A stretch of 64,000 nucleotides of DNA from NCBI GenBank assembly GCA_020721005.1, contig DYNP01000001.1, positions 248,001-312,000 on the forward strand. Direction: 5' to 3'. Below are positions 55,101 through 61,016 of the stretch, one piece after another. How positions within the stretch are numbered: the first letter of the stretch is position 1; the number at the start of each line of letters is the position of its first letter. The translations under genes were made by a program, and so were the position numbers. The stretch comes from Thiomargarita sp. GTDB lineage: Bacteria > Pseudomonadota > Gammaproteobacteria > Beggiatoales > Beggiatoaceae. The notes beneath the pieces are model-generated. The model was not told where the DNA came from, ran no database searches, and worked only from the letters and a program-made list of their open reading frames with translations.

Positions 55101-55132
55101 AGGAGGAAAGTGAGGAGTAGGAAGTATCGCAT
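49169..55132 (-). CDS. bacterial alpha-2-macroglobulin with thioester motif
   Basis: A 1987-residue periplasmic protease trap. The signal peptide is MRYFLLLTFLLYQGLIIPSRA; no lipobox Cys follows, so it is soluble or held by other means, unlike lipidated E. coli YfhM. Macroglobulin domains fill the N-terminal 1200 residues, with a MG/bait-like region around 1150-1220 (KSKVLY to RDERGKDVANRV and prolines later). The thioester motif is intact: C1479 in QCWEQK, the C-x-E-Q needed to trap a protease covalently. The end has the complement-like C domain (GELVRVDLYVSTP, PVPGGIEPVN). ATG 55132 has AGGA upstream. Its usual partner pbpC (penicillin-binding protein 1C) is not adjacent. Confidence 0.94.
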   Translation of the reverse strand: MRYFLLLTFLLYQGLIIPSRAEENSSPTDTSSLQTPTPLELLRITPDGEDVEEERQLTFTFNQPVVPLGNMTRSPKNIPITVSPNLKCQWRWLNTTTLACQLGDEHALKLATRYQITISPHIWNAAKKLQLTKPITHHFETQRPKLAFSMFQVWHTPGTPVLQVHFNQPIFQDSVAKHLYFTQPDGNRVALQIEQLQEEGTPPPKDPTLASVWLISPQQELPLNTTVTLKVEPGLQSPYGELLGTEDREETKLDTFPEFTFLGVRCTNLKDEEITFSLQQKTSSHRCDPVQGVYLIFSSPVSLDMIKQHLRITPDLAGGRHDYDPWEGYTRHNYLDRYYDKEENYRIWLPEVLKAYQIYQLQADNLTAFQDQFGRSLTQPINFQFATDHRAPRHQFEHEFSILEQGVDSELPIYITNLTELTLNYHLLGPQNWSAAKRKTLKIPKVQDITFRMPLRIRELLPTKNGVIQGYFTTQPNLNNAEAPEQNWFWAQVTPFQIQAKVGHHNTLLWLTDLAQGQPVPNAQCTLQKNSYQTKKYTPKVLETVTTDAQGLAYLPGTQQFDPKLEVLESYDKDKPHFSIRCQKEDAVVLLPLDYNFQVNMSDIVQGDYELYPYTRSQYGHIHTWGTTAQGLYKVGDTLQYKLWVRDQGHRHFISAPRKSYTLKIIDPKDQVVHQKANLTLSEFGGLSGEFTLPKTAAVGWYQFQLSADFTEETWQPMQVLISDFTPSPFKVQTQLNGTLFHQGQTVKVETLATLHAGGPYTDAHNKVQAVLQQYPLQPAKAKGFSFDVFVEKANDETVHSTEKNNDDQGKLLTEFTLPAKSKVLYGQLIVESTVRDERGKDVANRVTANYVGRDRFVGLKETSWLLTAQQNAKILTMVVDANGQPLKDIPIQVKIAHKVTKAAQVKGAGNAYLTQYQHEWQTVAQCQITSSLEGTPCEFVPPKSGDYQVTASIQDSQGRAHSTQLYQWALGKDQVVWETTPGNALEIKPEQEQYAIGETARYLVKNPFPNSQALITVERFGMLESRVETFNHSLEIVEIPIEPDHLPGFFISVTVVSPRVEKPVGADSVDLGKPAFRMGYVKTRVKDPYKELQVSIQTDKPSYKPGEKVTLNLQVVPRPLPTIPKTDSAISKSVTVPESVPTILAELLSDDPMVALLTPPAPPVKLAKSATVLSEKSTGEQMKKSPPIELTVTVLDEAVFDLLTQGRAYFDPYAGFYTLDSLDVSNYSLLMRLVGRQKFEKKGATPGGDGGLAGLDMRSLFKYVSYWNPDLPTDKQGNARIQFTVPDNLTAWRVLALAVTPEDKLGLGDITFKVNQPVEIRAILPNQIIQGDEFQAGFSVLNRTDQERDLSVELEVKGPIAEIATEQLQRQIKVAPFKRYTLWLPLKTTGLGTIEFKATAQDAQEHDALASRLEVQPPRALETVATHGSTLKEVVTEELQFPTAMQPEVGGVTVVTSSTILSDLEGAFRYIRDYPYQCWEQKLTKGMMAAHSRTLSAYLPDSFSWEQAETLITETLAETANYQAPNGGMTFWLPQDDYVSPYLSAYTALAFNWLRADGYAPPATVETALHDYLLTLLRRNNTLPQAYSREMASSVRAVALAALAPHAKISYNDIKRYRTHLDNMDLFSKALFLEAALQVEKTADIQKDVVKRLLSRAQQTAGKVVFQETLDTEHKHLLSSPLRTQCAILSSLVGYQAKDKKGITGDLPLHLARHIAQARRGEHWGNTQENLFCLQALAKYAKVYENQAPNLSVAGWLDEEVLGNSQFKTLSEAPVLFERALTAKDPGRAATVKLTREGQGRLYYSVRLSYSPTDEQAEAVDAGFEVQREYHVKRQEKWVLLQAPWQVKTGELVRVDLYVSTPAPRYFVVVDDPVPGGIEPVNRDLATSAKLGFDAKDGDYASESILLSQAGWQDAELGNDYFYHRELRHQAARFFADYLPAGNYHLSYTAQVIAPGQFKVMPTHVEEMYEPEVYGKSVPKHLKVTR

Positions 55133-55269
55133 AAGGTGATTCCTAAGGTATTTATAAGAGGGAAAAGGCAATTTTGAGTGATTGCCAAAGTGGTTGCTCA
55201 TACTCTTTTAAAAGAGTTTAGCAGGGAAAATGGTCAAAAGATAGGGACAATACCTATTTTGGAACCTAT

Positions 55270-55335
55270 CAGTTTAATTCTTTTGGACAACCAGTTTAGT
55301 CCTTTTAGGTAGTAGACAAACCATTTTATTCTGAT
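55270..55335. promoter_or_regulatory. imperfect CAGTTTAnTyCTTTTrGG repeats
   Basis: CAGTTTAATTCTTTTGG at 55270-55286 and CAGTTTAGTCCTTTTAGG at 55292-55309, each followed by an ACAA-type end, then CCATTTTATTCTGAT further on. Spacing of about two helical turns and position 140-180 bases before the macroglobulin start suggest a binding-site cluster, but no regulator can be named. Confidence 0.35.
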
Positions 55336-55404
55336 ATTCTTAATAATATACGAAAGGGCAAATTAAGAGATCATTGGTTTTATCTGAAGTCCTTTTGGGG
55401 GTTA

Positions 55405-55437
55405 CCCTGCTAGCTTAGGAGTTAGCGGGGTTTTTTT
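55405..55437 (+). terminator. orphan rho-independent terminator
   Basis: Stem of CCCTGCTA(gc) and (gt)TAGCGGGG around loop TTAGGA, followed by seven T (55431-55437), on the plus strand. No plus-strand gene ends here: the neighbouring genes on both sides run leftward. A small untranslated RNA starting some 50-100 bases upstream is one explanation; see findings. Confidence 0.85.
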
Positions 55438-55623
55438 ATGGGCGTCATCTACGGATGTCAATGGTAGAAATTATACCAGACTTTCAGCAGACTGCGGGTT
55501 GAAATTGTGCATTGTTCAACAATATGGTCGATTCTCTATCTTGAGCAATCATAAAAAATCCTTTGTAAAGGCAGGGGCAAATAAAATGCCAATCATAAAT
55601 CGGCGGATAAACAACTTTTCTAG

Positions 55624-55644
55624 TTCCCACGCTCTGCATGGGAA
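55624..55644. repeat. TTCCCA hairpin, copy 1
   Basis: TTCCCA and TGGGAA arms with CGCTCTGCA between, in the gap upstream of the macroglobulin gene. The form GTTCCCACGCTCTGC-TGGGAA recurs as a dispersed intergenic hairpin in other genomes. A partner lies at 55733-55753. Confidence 0.6.
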
Positions 55645-55732
55645 TGCGTACAATGACACTCCGCATCATACAACAGGAAAAACTCTCTGTTCAACATTTA
55701 CCTACTCACATCGCATAGTTATGTCATACGTA

Positions 55733-55753
55733 TTCCCACACAGAATGTGGGAA
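55733..55753. repeat. TTCCCACA hairpin, copy 2
   Basis: TTCCCACA and TGTGGGAA arms around CAGAA. Together with the copy 89 bases upstream it may mark the two ends of one short degenerate element in the gap before the amidase gene end. Confidence 0.6.
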
Positions 55754-55822
55754 CGAGAGAGAGTCATTCTCAAACCAATTAGTGCGTTAGCTATAAAACC
55801 ACGTTTTTGGTTCACGGTTTAT

Positions 55823-58372
55823 TTACGGTTGACATTTAGCCTCCACTGTAGCAGATCTGCTCACCGGTTGTTGAAATCGTACTTGTATCAATTCCCAACC
55901 TCCCGGGCTCACTTGATTGCTGGGAATGGTAATAGGTAAAATTTGGTTGCGATAAGAAATAGCTTCCTCAAAAGATTCATTCCACGCTTTCACATTCACA
56001 TCCACCTTTTTTTCTGATTCTGACAAATCCGGTGCTGATAAGGTCAATTGGGAACAAATGGGATCAATTTGCCATTGAAAAAATACCATGGGTTTAGCAA
56101 GGGAGGGGTGTACAAAAGTCACATCTTGGAAAACTCCAAATGGCCAATCAATGCTGGTTGGGGTTTGTCCATATAAATGTTTAAACTGATGACTGATCAC
56201 AGAAGCATTGCCATGCCAAGTAAATTCTCCTTCCATCACTTGCGATTCTCCTCCCCCAACCTGATAAGTGCCAGTTGTTGGGGATTCTTCGGTACATAAG
56301 GCTTCTAACCGGGCTTTTCGAGTCAAAGGCTGTAAAAAAGCCACTTTCACGACCATCCAACTTCCATCCAATAGAGAAAACTGAGTATTCTGTTCCCCTA
56401 ATACAAAAGGCAGAGTCACCTTGCTAAAAGTAATATCAGTTTCTCGCAGATCCCAATTCCCAATTGTAATATCAACTCCCCTTTCTTTAATATCTAAGGC
56501 AGGTGCAGTCAATTTCAGTCGAGTGCATCCATTTTTGCCAATTTGCCATTGAAACAGGGCTACCGGTTTTTCAGTGTTCACCGCATGCAATTGCACTGTA
56601 TCTTGAGTGATCCCAAATGGCCAATCAGTGCCTCGGTTGGCCTCAGTTAGCAGTTGTCCATGATGGCTGAGCACGGAACCATTGCCATGCCATACAAAGG
56701 TTTGAATGGAGGTGACTGTCGATAAAGGGGCTAACACTTTGATCGTTTGTTCAGCATAACTTTTCCAAGTTCCCCCTATCAATGCATTGGCCCGCAGTGT
56801 GTAATTCCCCGCAGTTCGAATGGTGGCTGTGGCAAATTCAAACCAGTAATTTTGCCCAGGGGCCAAAGTTAAATTATCAACATATTTTGGGGTGCTGGTA
56901 TTGGCCCAGTTGAGATCTGTTATAAATTCGCCATTCTCATTATAGAGACCAAGGCTCAAACGTTGTATGATAATCGGTTGATTGCCCGCGTTTTTGATCT
57001 TAAATTGGGCATCAAAATTGACCTGAGTGCCGGGGGCAGGCACGGCATGGATTGGATCTGCTTTTTTCCAAAAATCATAGACATTCAAACCTTGATCCAA
57101 ATAATTTAACCATTTTTCCCAAGGCAGGGTACCAGGACAAGTGGTGGTTTTAATTTCATTATGACCCAGGATACCTGGGGCTTTAGAACGCACTTTGGGA
57201 ATTGAATATTGGGCCATGAAATAACTGGCCATTTTGGCAGAAGCTTCTAACAGCGCCGGTTGCCATGTGGTATTCCAACCGTTGGGATTGCTTAAAGTGA
57301 CTTCATGTTCAACGCCAATAGAGCGTTGATTATAGCTCCACACTCCGGCATGCCAGGCGATGTGTTTGACTGGGACCACTTGGGTAATTTCCCCAGTGGC
57401 AGAAACGATGAAGTGAGCACTGGCTTTGGCTTGGCAGTTTTGAAACCAAGAAATGGCGCCGGCATAGGTGCCTTGACCGATCCAGTGATTGACCCAGGTG
57501 TCAATATTGCGATTGGCTTCGGTGGTATAATTACAAGAGGTTAAACGACTGGCTGCCGGGGAATAATCGGCACTTCGAATTGCTCGAGACCCGGAACGTT
57601 GGTGTTCCAAGTTTACCTTAGGGTAACTGGGTAATAGAAGGGTTTCTTCCCATAAAGTTGATGATTTTGCCCCAGTTTGCAAAATTTGATAATAACGTTG
57701 AGTTTGTAGGTCTCGTAAGGAGGCGCTGATCAGGCCAGTCAGATGGGCAACGGCTGGCCACCAGTCGATCAAATCAGAGGGAATATAGTCAAGTTGAGCG
57801 GCTTGGTGGGCTAACAGAGCCGCTGCCCCTCTAATATTGGCTTGAGGGTGGTTTTTTAAAATTTCTGGTTGTAATTTCAACAGGTTAGCCGCTTCAGTCA
57901 GGGTGTCAGCATAGTTGTTGTGGACCAGGTGCATGATGCCCCAACCTTGGTCAATGGAGGGACCAATTTGGGTCCAGTTGGTCTCTACAAAGGCAATGGC
58001 TTTGAGCAGCTCTGAAGGGACTTGAAATTCTTGGGCAGCTTGGTCAAAATAACGGTTGAGGGTGGCCACCGTGGGATGGGGACTTCGGAGATGTTGCCGC
58101 CAGTTTTGATAGTGTTCCCCATGACCGTGATGGTCATCATCAGTGTGTTGCGTAATGAAATCAATAATGGGATCTAGGTTGCGTTGTCGATAGTTTTCAC
58201 CGTCTATGGTTAAGGATGTGACTCCCATAATTTCATCAATTTTTTCAATGTCTAAGAGTAAAAATTGTTCCGCATCAGGGGGTGAAGATTCTGTTCCCAA
58301 TGGGTTAGCGAGGAGGGTTATGGGCAGCAGTAGGAATACGGACATGAGATAGGCCAAAATGGGTGCATACAT
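55823..58372 (-). CDS. lytic-transglycosylase-like / N-acetylmuramoyl-L-alanine amidase fusion
   Basis: An 849-residue exported cell-wall enzyme. After the signal peptide (MYAPILAYLMSVFLLLPITLLA), residues about 110-250 resemble an SLT-type lytic transglycosylase: VPSELLKAIAFVETNW puts a catalytic-type Glu at about 129, and DQGWGIMHL fits the GxGLMQ region. Residues about 290-430 form a zinc amidase_2: SAHFIVSATG (first His), IGVEHE, and GHNEIKTTTCPG (second His and Cys). The C-terminal 400 residues contain an FN3-like domain and two copies of a beta domain (SVLSHHGQLLTEANRGTDWPFGITQDTVQLH; SVISHQFKHLYGQTPTSIDWPFGVFQDVTFVH). ATG 58372 follows AGGAG. Its combined activities would cut both glycan and peptide bonds of murein. 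Confidence 0.88.
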   Translation of the reverse strand: MYAPILAYLMSVFLLLPITLLANPLGTESSPPDAEQFLLLDIEKIDEIMGVTSLTIDGENYRQRNLDPIIDFITQHTDDDHHGHGEHYQNWRQHLRSPHPTVATLNRYFDQAAQEFQVPSELLKAIAFVETNWTQIGPSIDQGWGIMHLVHNNYADTLTEAANLLKLQPEILKNHPQANIRGAAALLAHQAAQLDYIPSDLIDWWPAVAHLTGLISASLRDLQTQRYYQILQTGAKSSTLWEETLLLPSYPKVNLEHQRSGSRAIRSADYSPAASRLTSCNYTTEANRNIDTWVNHWIGQGTYAGAISWFQNCQAKASAHFIVSATGEITQVVPVKHIAWHAGVWSYNQRSIGVEHEVTLSNPNGWNTTWQPALLEASAKMASYFMAQYSIPKVRSKAPGILGHNEIKTTTCPGTLPWEKWLNYLDQGLNVYDFWKKADPIHAVPAPGTQVNFDAQFKIKNAGNQPIIIQRLSLGLYNENGEFITDLNWANTSTPKYVDNLTLAPGQNYWFEFATATIRTAGNYTLRANALIGGTWKSYAEQTIKVLAPLSTVTSIQTFVWHGNGSVLSHHGQLLTEANRGTDWPFGITQDTVQLHAVNTEKPVALFQWQIGKNGCTRLKLTAPALDIKERGVDITIGNWDLRETDITFSKVTLPFVLGEQNTQFSLLDGSWMVVKVAFLQPLTRKARLEALCTEESPTTGTYQVGGGESQVMEGEFTWHGNASVISHQFKHLYGQTPTSIDWPFGVFQDVTFVHPSLAKPMVFFQWQIDPICSQLTLSAPDLSESEKKVDVNVKAWNESFEEAISYRNQILPITIPSNQVSPGGWELIQVRFQQPVSRSATVEAKCQP

Positions 58373-58449
58373 GGTATAGACTCCTGGTTGAGAAGGGTGG
58401 CAGAAATTGAATTGGTGGGGAATGAGGTTTAGAGAGGATAGAACGTTAT

Positions 58450-58896
58450 TTAAAGGGGAAATAAGATTTTTTGTCCAATTCCCCACCAAAAAGCAATGCC
58501 CAGTTGGGCAATGACCGCAACTCCAATGGCAAATTGTCCAAGAATGGCAGCGGCGATACCAAATTGGTTGATACTGAGCACCCCGATGCCAAATTGGGCA
58601 ATGTTGATGAATCCCATTCCAAATTGAGCAATGGCAACGAAGCCTTTGGCATATTGACCAATGGCGAGAATGCCTTTGGCAATTCTTTGTTTTTGTTGTT
58701 TATCTTGCCCAAAGGCAATGTGAATGAGGGGCATTCCAAAGAGTTGGCGGGAGGATTTGTATTCATAGCCCCAACCGTTCCAGTTAGGATTGGCGGGTGC
58801 CGGGACTCCACAATGGGGACAGGTGGGTGCTTCTTGACTGACAGAGTGTTGACAGTGTCGACAGGGGATGAGGGAGGGCATGGAGTGGTTTGACAT
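58450..58896 (-). CDS. zinc-ribbon protein with membrane-like decapeptide repeats
   Basis: A 148-residue protein. The N-terminus holds a zinc ribbon, CRHCQHSVSQEAPTCPHCG (two CxxC pairs). After a short linker come repeats of ten residues: GQYAKGFVAI, AQFGMGFINI, AQFGIGVLSI, NQFGIAAAIL, GQFAIGVAVI, AQLGIAFWWG, preceded by the related ILAI. The repeat is glycine- and isoleucine-rich and could pack as a beta-helix or lie in a membrane. The ATG at 58896 has AAGGA upstream. The 30-base repeated DNA keeps two other frames open; this frame is chosen because only it has the zinc ribbon and regular peptide repeats. Its function is unknown. Confidence 0.75.
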   Translation of the reverse strand: MSNHSMPSLIPCRHCQHSVSQEAPTCPHCGVPAPANPNWNGWGYEYKSSRQLFGMPLIHIAFGQDKQQKQRIAKGILAIGQYAKGFVAIAQFGMGFINIAQFGIGVLSINQFGIAAAILGQFAIGVAVIAQLGIAFWWGIGQKILFPL

Positions 58897-59008
58897 GAGC
58901 ACATTCCTTATCATTTGGATTTAAGATTCCGATCCAATCGGGAACTGAGGATTTTGTAGGGATCAGCAGTCTCTTTTAAATCGGATTCTTTTTATTTTCA
59001 AGGATAAT

Positions 59009-60502
59009 TTAACTGGAGCGTTTGATTTCTCCTAGGGAATCTTTGGTGAGATGATCAAGTTGTTCCCCTTGGGCATTGATCAATTCCACAGATAAGGGCA
59101 TTTTTCCCAGGGCGTGAGTGGCGCAAGATAGGCAGGGGTCATAGGCGCGCACGGCGACTTCCAGGTGGTTGAGAAGACCTTCAGTTAAAGTTTGTCCTTC
59201 TAGATATTCGGCAGCGACTTGGCGAATGGCTTCATTCATGGCTTGGTTGTTATTGGTGGTGGAAACGATGAGATTGGCACGTTTGATTTTGTCGTCTTCG
59301 TCAATTTCATAGTGGTGGAATAGGGTGCCACGGGGGGCTTCGATGACACCAATACCTTCATTTCTGCGTTCCCGAGGAGCAACCAGGTCAGTGCCCAATG
59401 TGACTTGATCCAGGAGCAATTCTTTAATTCCTTCTGCAGAGTGTAGCAATTCGATCATGCGAGCCCAGTGGTAGGCGAGGCTGCTGTGGACAAAGCCACC
59501 TTCGGCTTGTTGCATGAATTCTTGACGTTCTTTTTCTGCCAATGGGGTTGGGATAAAGTCGCATAGGTTGATGCGGGCTAAAGGTCCCACTCGGTACCAG
59601 CCTTCTTCTTTGCCTTTGGAGACGATGAAGGGGAATTTCATATAGGACCAGGATTTGATTTCTTCGTGGAGGTAATCGCTGTATTGACAGTAATTGACAT
59701 GGTCAAAAATAGTTTGGCCTTGAGCATCTTTGGCTCGCAGCCCGCCATGGTATAGGTCGAGAGCGCCATCGGGACGAATGAGACTAAGCAGGTTGGAGCG
59801 AATGAAGCCAAATCGGTGGTGATAGTCAGCATTGGCTAGATAGACTTTTTTGATCAGATCAACTGCTCCTTGACTCCAAATGAGAATTTGATCAATCTCT
59901 TTGAGCAGAAATTCTCGATCTTGGGTTGTTAACGCTTTGTTGACTCCACCGGGAATGGCACAACTGCCATGGACTCGTTTACCTGAGACCACTCGGATCA
60001 CTTCCTGTCCGTATTTCCGTAATTTGACTCCTTGCACGCCAATTTCAGGGTAATCTGCCAATACGCCCACGATGTTGCGATGGGCCACGTCATCGTCAAA
60101 GCCAAACAGTAGATCGGGGGAGCAGAGGTGGAAAAAGTGCAGAGCGTGAGACTGTAACATTTGTCCCAAATGTAATAAACGACGGATGTTATCTGCAGTA
60201 GGGGGAAGATGTTCTGGAGTGACGCCAACCAGCATATCTACGGCTTTGGCTGCGGCCAGGTGATGACTGACTGGACAAATCCCACACAGACGTTGTACCA
60301 TGACTGGAATTTCCCAGTAGGGTCGTCCTTGAATGAATTTTTCAAAGCCGCGAAATTCCACAATATGCAAACGGGCTTGGTGAATGTGATGGTCCTCGTC
60401 CATTAACAGGGTGATTTTACCATGTCCTTCAACCCGACTAATGGGTTCAATAACTACTCTTTTTAAGTTTTCTGGATGGGCAGCAGTTTCCAGTGAATTC
60501 AT
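59009..60502 (-). CDS. hoxH: NiFe-hydrogenase large subunit, HoxH-like
   Basis: Large subunit of a cytoplasmic bidirectional (group 3) hydrogenase, 497 residues. L1: ISRVEGHGKI with R23/E25; L2: RLCGICPVSHH with C73 and C76; the C-terminal DPCLSCATH with C457 and C460 completes the NiFe ligands, and a 34-residue tail after His463 would be removed by a dedicated protease. The fit to HoxH (group 3d) is closer than to periplasmic uptake enzymes. No hoxY small subunit or hoxEFU diaphorase gene is on either side: downstream is the zinc-ribbon gene, upstream a gap of 514 bases and a divergent transporter. Whether the complex assembles here with distant partners is unknown. The start ATG follows AAGAGG. 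Confidence 0.93.
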   Translation of the reverse strand: MNSLETAAHPENLKRVVIEPISRVEGHGKITLLMDEDHHIHQARLHIVEFRGFEKFIQGRPYWEIPVMVQRLCGICPVSHHLAAAKAVDMLVGVTPEHLPPTADNIRRLLHLGQMLQSHALHFFHLCSPDLLFGFDDDVAHRNIVGVLADYPEIGVQGVKLRKYGQEVIRVVSGKRVHGSCAIPGGVNKALTTQDREFLLKEIDQILIWSQGAVDLIKKVYLANADYHHRFGFIRSNLLSLIRPDGALDLYHGGLRAKDAQGQTIFDHVNYCQYSDYLHEEIKSWSYMKFPFIVSKGKEEGWYRVGPLARINLCDFIPTPLAEKERQEFMQQAEGGFVHSSLAYHWARMIELLHSAEGIKELLLDQVTLGTDLVAPRERRNEGIGVIEAPRGTLFHHYEIDEDDKIKRANLIVSTTNNNQAMNEAIRQVAAEYLEGQTLTEGLLNHLEVAVRAYDPCLSCATHALGKMPLSVELINAQGEQLDHLTKDSLGEIKRSS

Positions 60503-60636
60503 AATGGGGCACCTCTTAAGAAAAAAAATGAATCAGTTCATTGATTTTTTACTACATTCCTTAGTTTAGCTGACTCCATTCTTCAAAAAAAGGGAGAAAG
60601 TGTGATAAATTGATATCTTGTTGATCTTGAAGTGAC

Positions 60637-60683
60637 CTAAAAAAAGGAAGTATAGTTAAAATTTCACGAATGTGAGTATATAT
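60637..60683. repeat. direct repeat upstream of the BCCT gene, copy 1
   Basis: About 47 bases beginning CTAAAAAAAGGAAGTATAG, then TTAAAATTTCACGAATGTG and AGTATATAT. The second copy at 60902-60947 has one A fewer in the run and a few substitutions (TTTTACAAACATGAGTATACAT). They flank the 168-base element. Confidence 0.85.
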
Positions 60684-60733
60684 AGCTAACGCACCATAAA
60701 AGGAGTCTTCATAATCCTGTGTAACGCGTAAGT

Positions 60734-60901
60734 TAATATAGGGCGCAATGGCTTTAGCGTATTGCGCCGCATGTTGGACTCAAATTTACAGTCACTCTCT
60801 TCATCTTGTTCACCCATAACAAAATCAAGGATTCGAGGGATTGCCTGGTCTATCGTGTTTTCATACGGCGCAATACGCTAACGTTATTGCGCCCTATATT
60901 A
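60734..60901. mobile_element. 168-bp MITE-like element with 16-bp terminal inverted repeats
   Basis: The left end TAATATAGGGCGCAAT (60734-60749) and right end ATTGCGCCCTATATTA (60886-60901) are perfect 16-base inverted repeats. Each end is itself a GGCGCAAT/ATTGCGCC hairpin (60742-60768 and 60867-60893), so the element has hairpins at both termini, with about 100 bases of unrelated sequence between. It has no coding capacity. A single hairpin of the same kind stands at 49136-49162. Confidence 0.85.
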
Positions 60902-60947
60902 CTAAAAAAGGAAGTATAGTTAAAATTTTACAAACATGAGTATACAT
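60902..60947. repeat. direct repeat upstream of the BCCT gene, copy 2
   Basis: Second copy of the 47-base repeat beginning CTAAAAAAGGAAGTATAG, starting at the base just after the terminal repeat of the MITE-like element and ending about 70 bases before the transporter start. Confidence 0.85.
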
Positions 60948-61016
60948 CATGGGCATTACCCCTCAAAACTCTTCTATTTTATTCGATTCTATCCGACCCT
61001 TAAAGGAAATGTGAGT

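Larger units (their letters stand above)
55133..55822. other. gene-free region upstream of the macroglobulin gene
   Basis: No coding sequence supported over 690 bases. It holds three imperfect repeats near 55270-55335, an orphan terminator at 55405-55437, and two TTCCCA hairpins at 55624 and 55733. A longer frame at 55499-55939 is judged a shadow of the downstream amidase gene and repeats. Confidence 0.6.
60503..61016. other. gene-free region between hydrogenase and BCCT genes
   Basis: Divergent promoter region of 514 bases. It contains a MITE-like element at 60734-60901 and a pair of direct repeats at 60637-60683 and 60902-60947, described separately. An ATG at 60936 lies in the second direct repeat and is in frame with the transporter, but the ATG at 61017 is the better start. 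Nothing else is supported. Confidence 0.6.

Noticed and set aside
55499-55939. Plus-strand frame of 146 residues
   Set aside because: Partly antisense to the amidase gene and partly over hairpin repeats; no ribosome site or recognisable composition.
58446-58904. Alternative minus-strand frame of 152 residues overlapping the zinc-ribbon gene
   Set aside because: It is a frame shadow kept open by the 30-base repeats; it lacks the CxxC pairs and the regular peptide repeat.
60936-61016. Earlier start for the BCCT transporter
   Set aside because: The ATG at 60936 lies in the duplicated repeat and would add residues without family likeness; ATG 61017 has a good ribosome-binding site.
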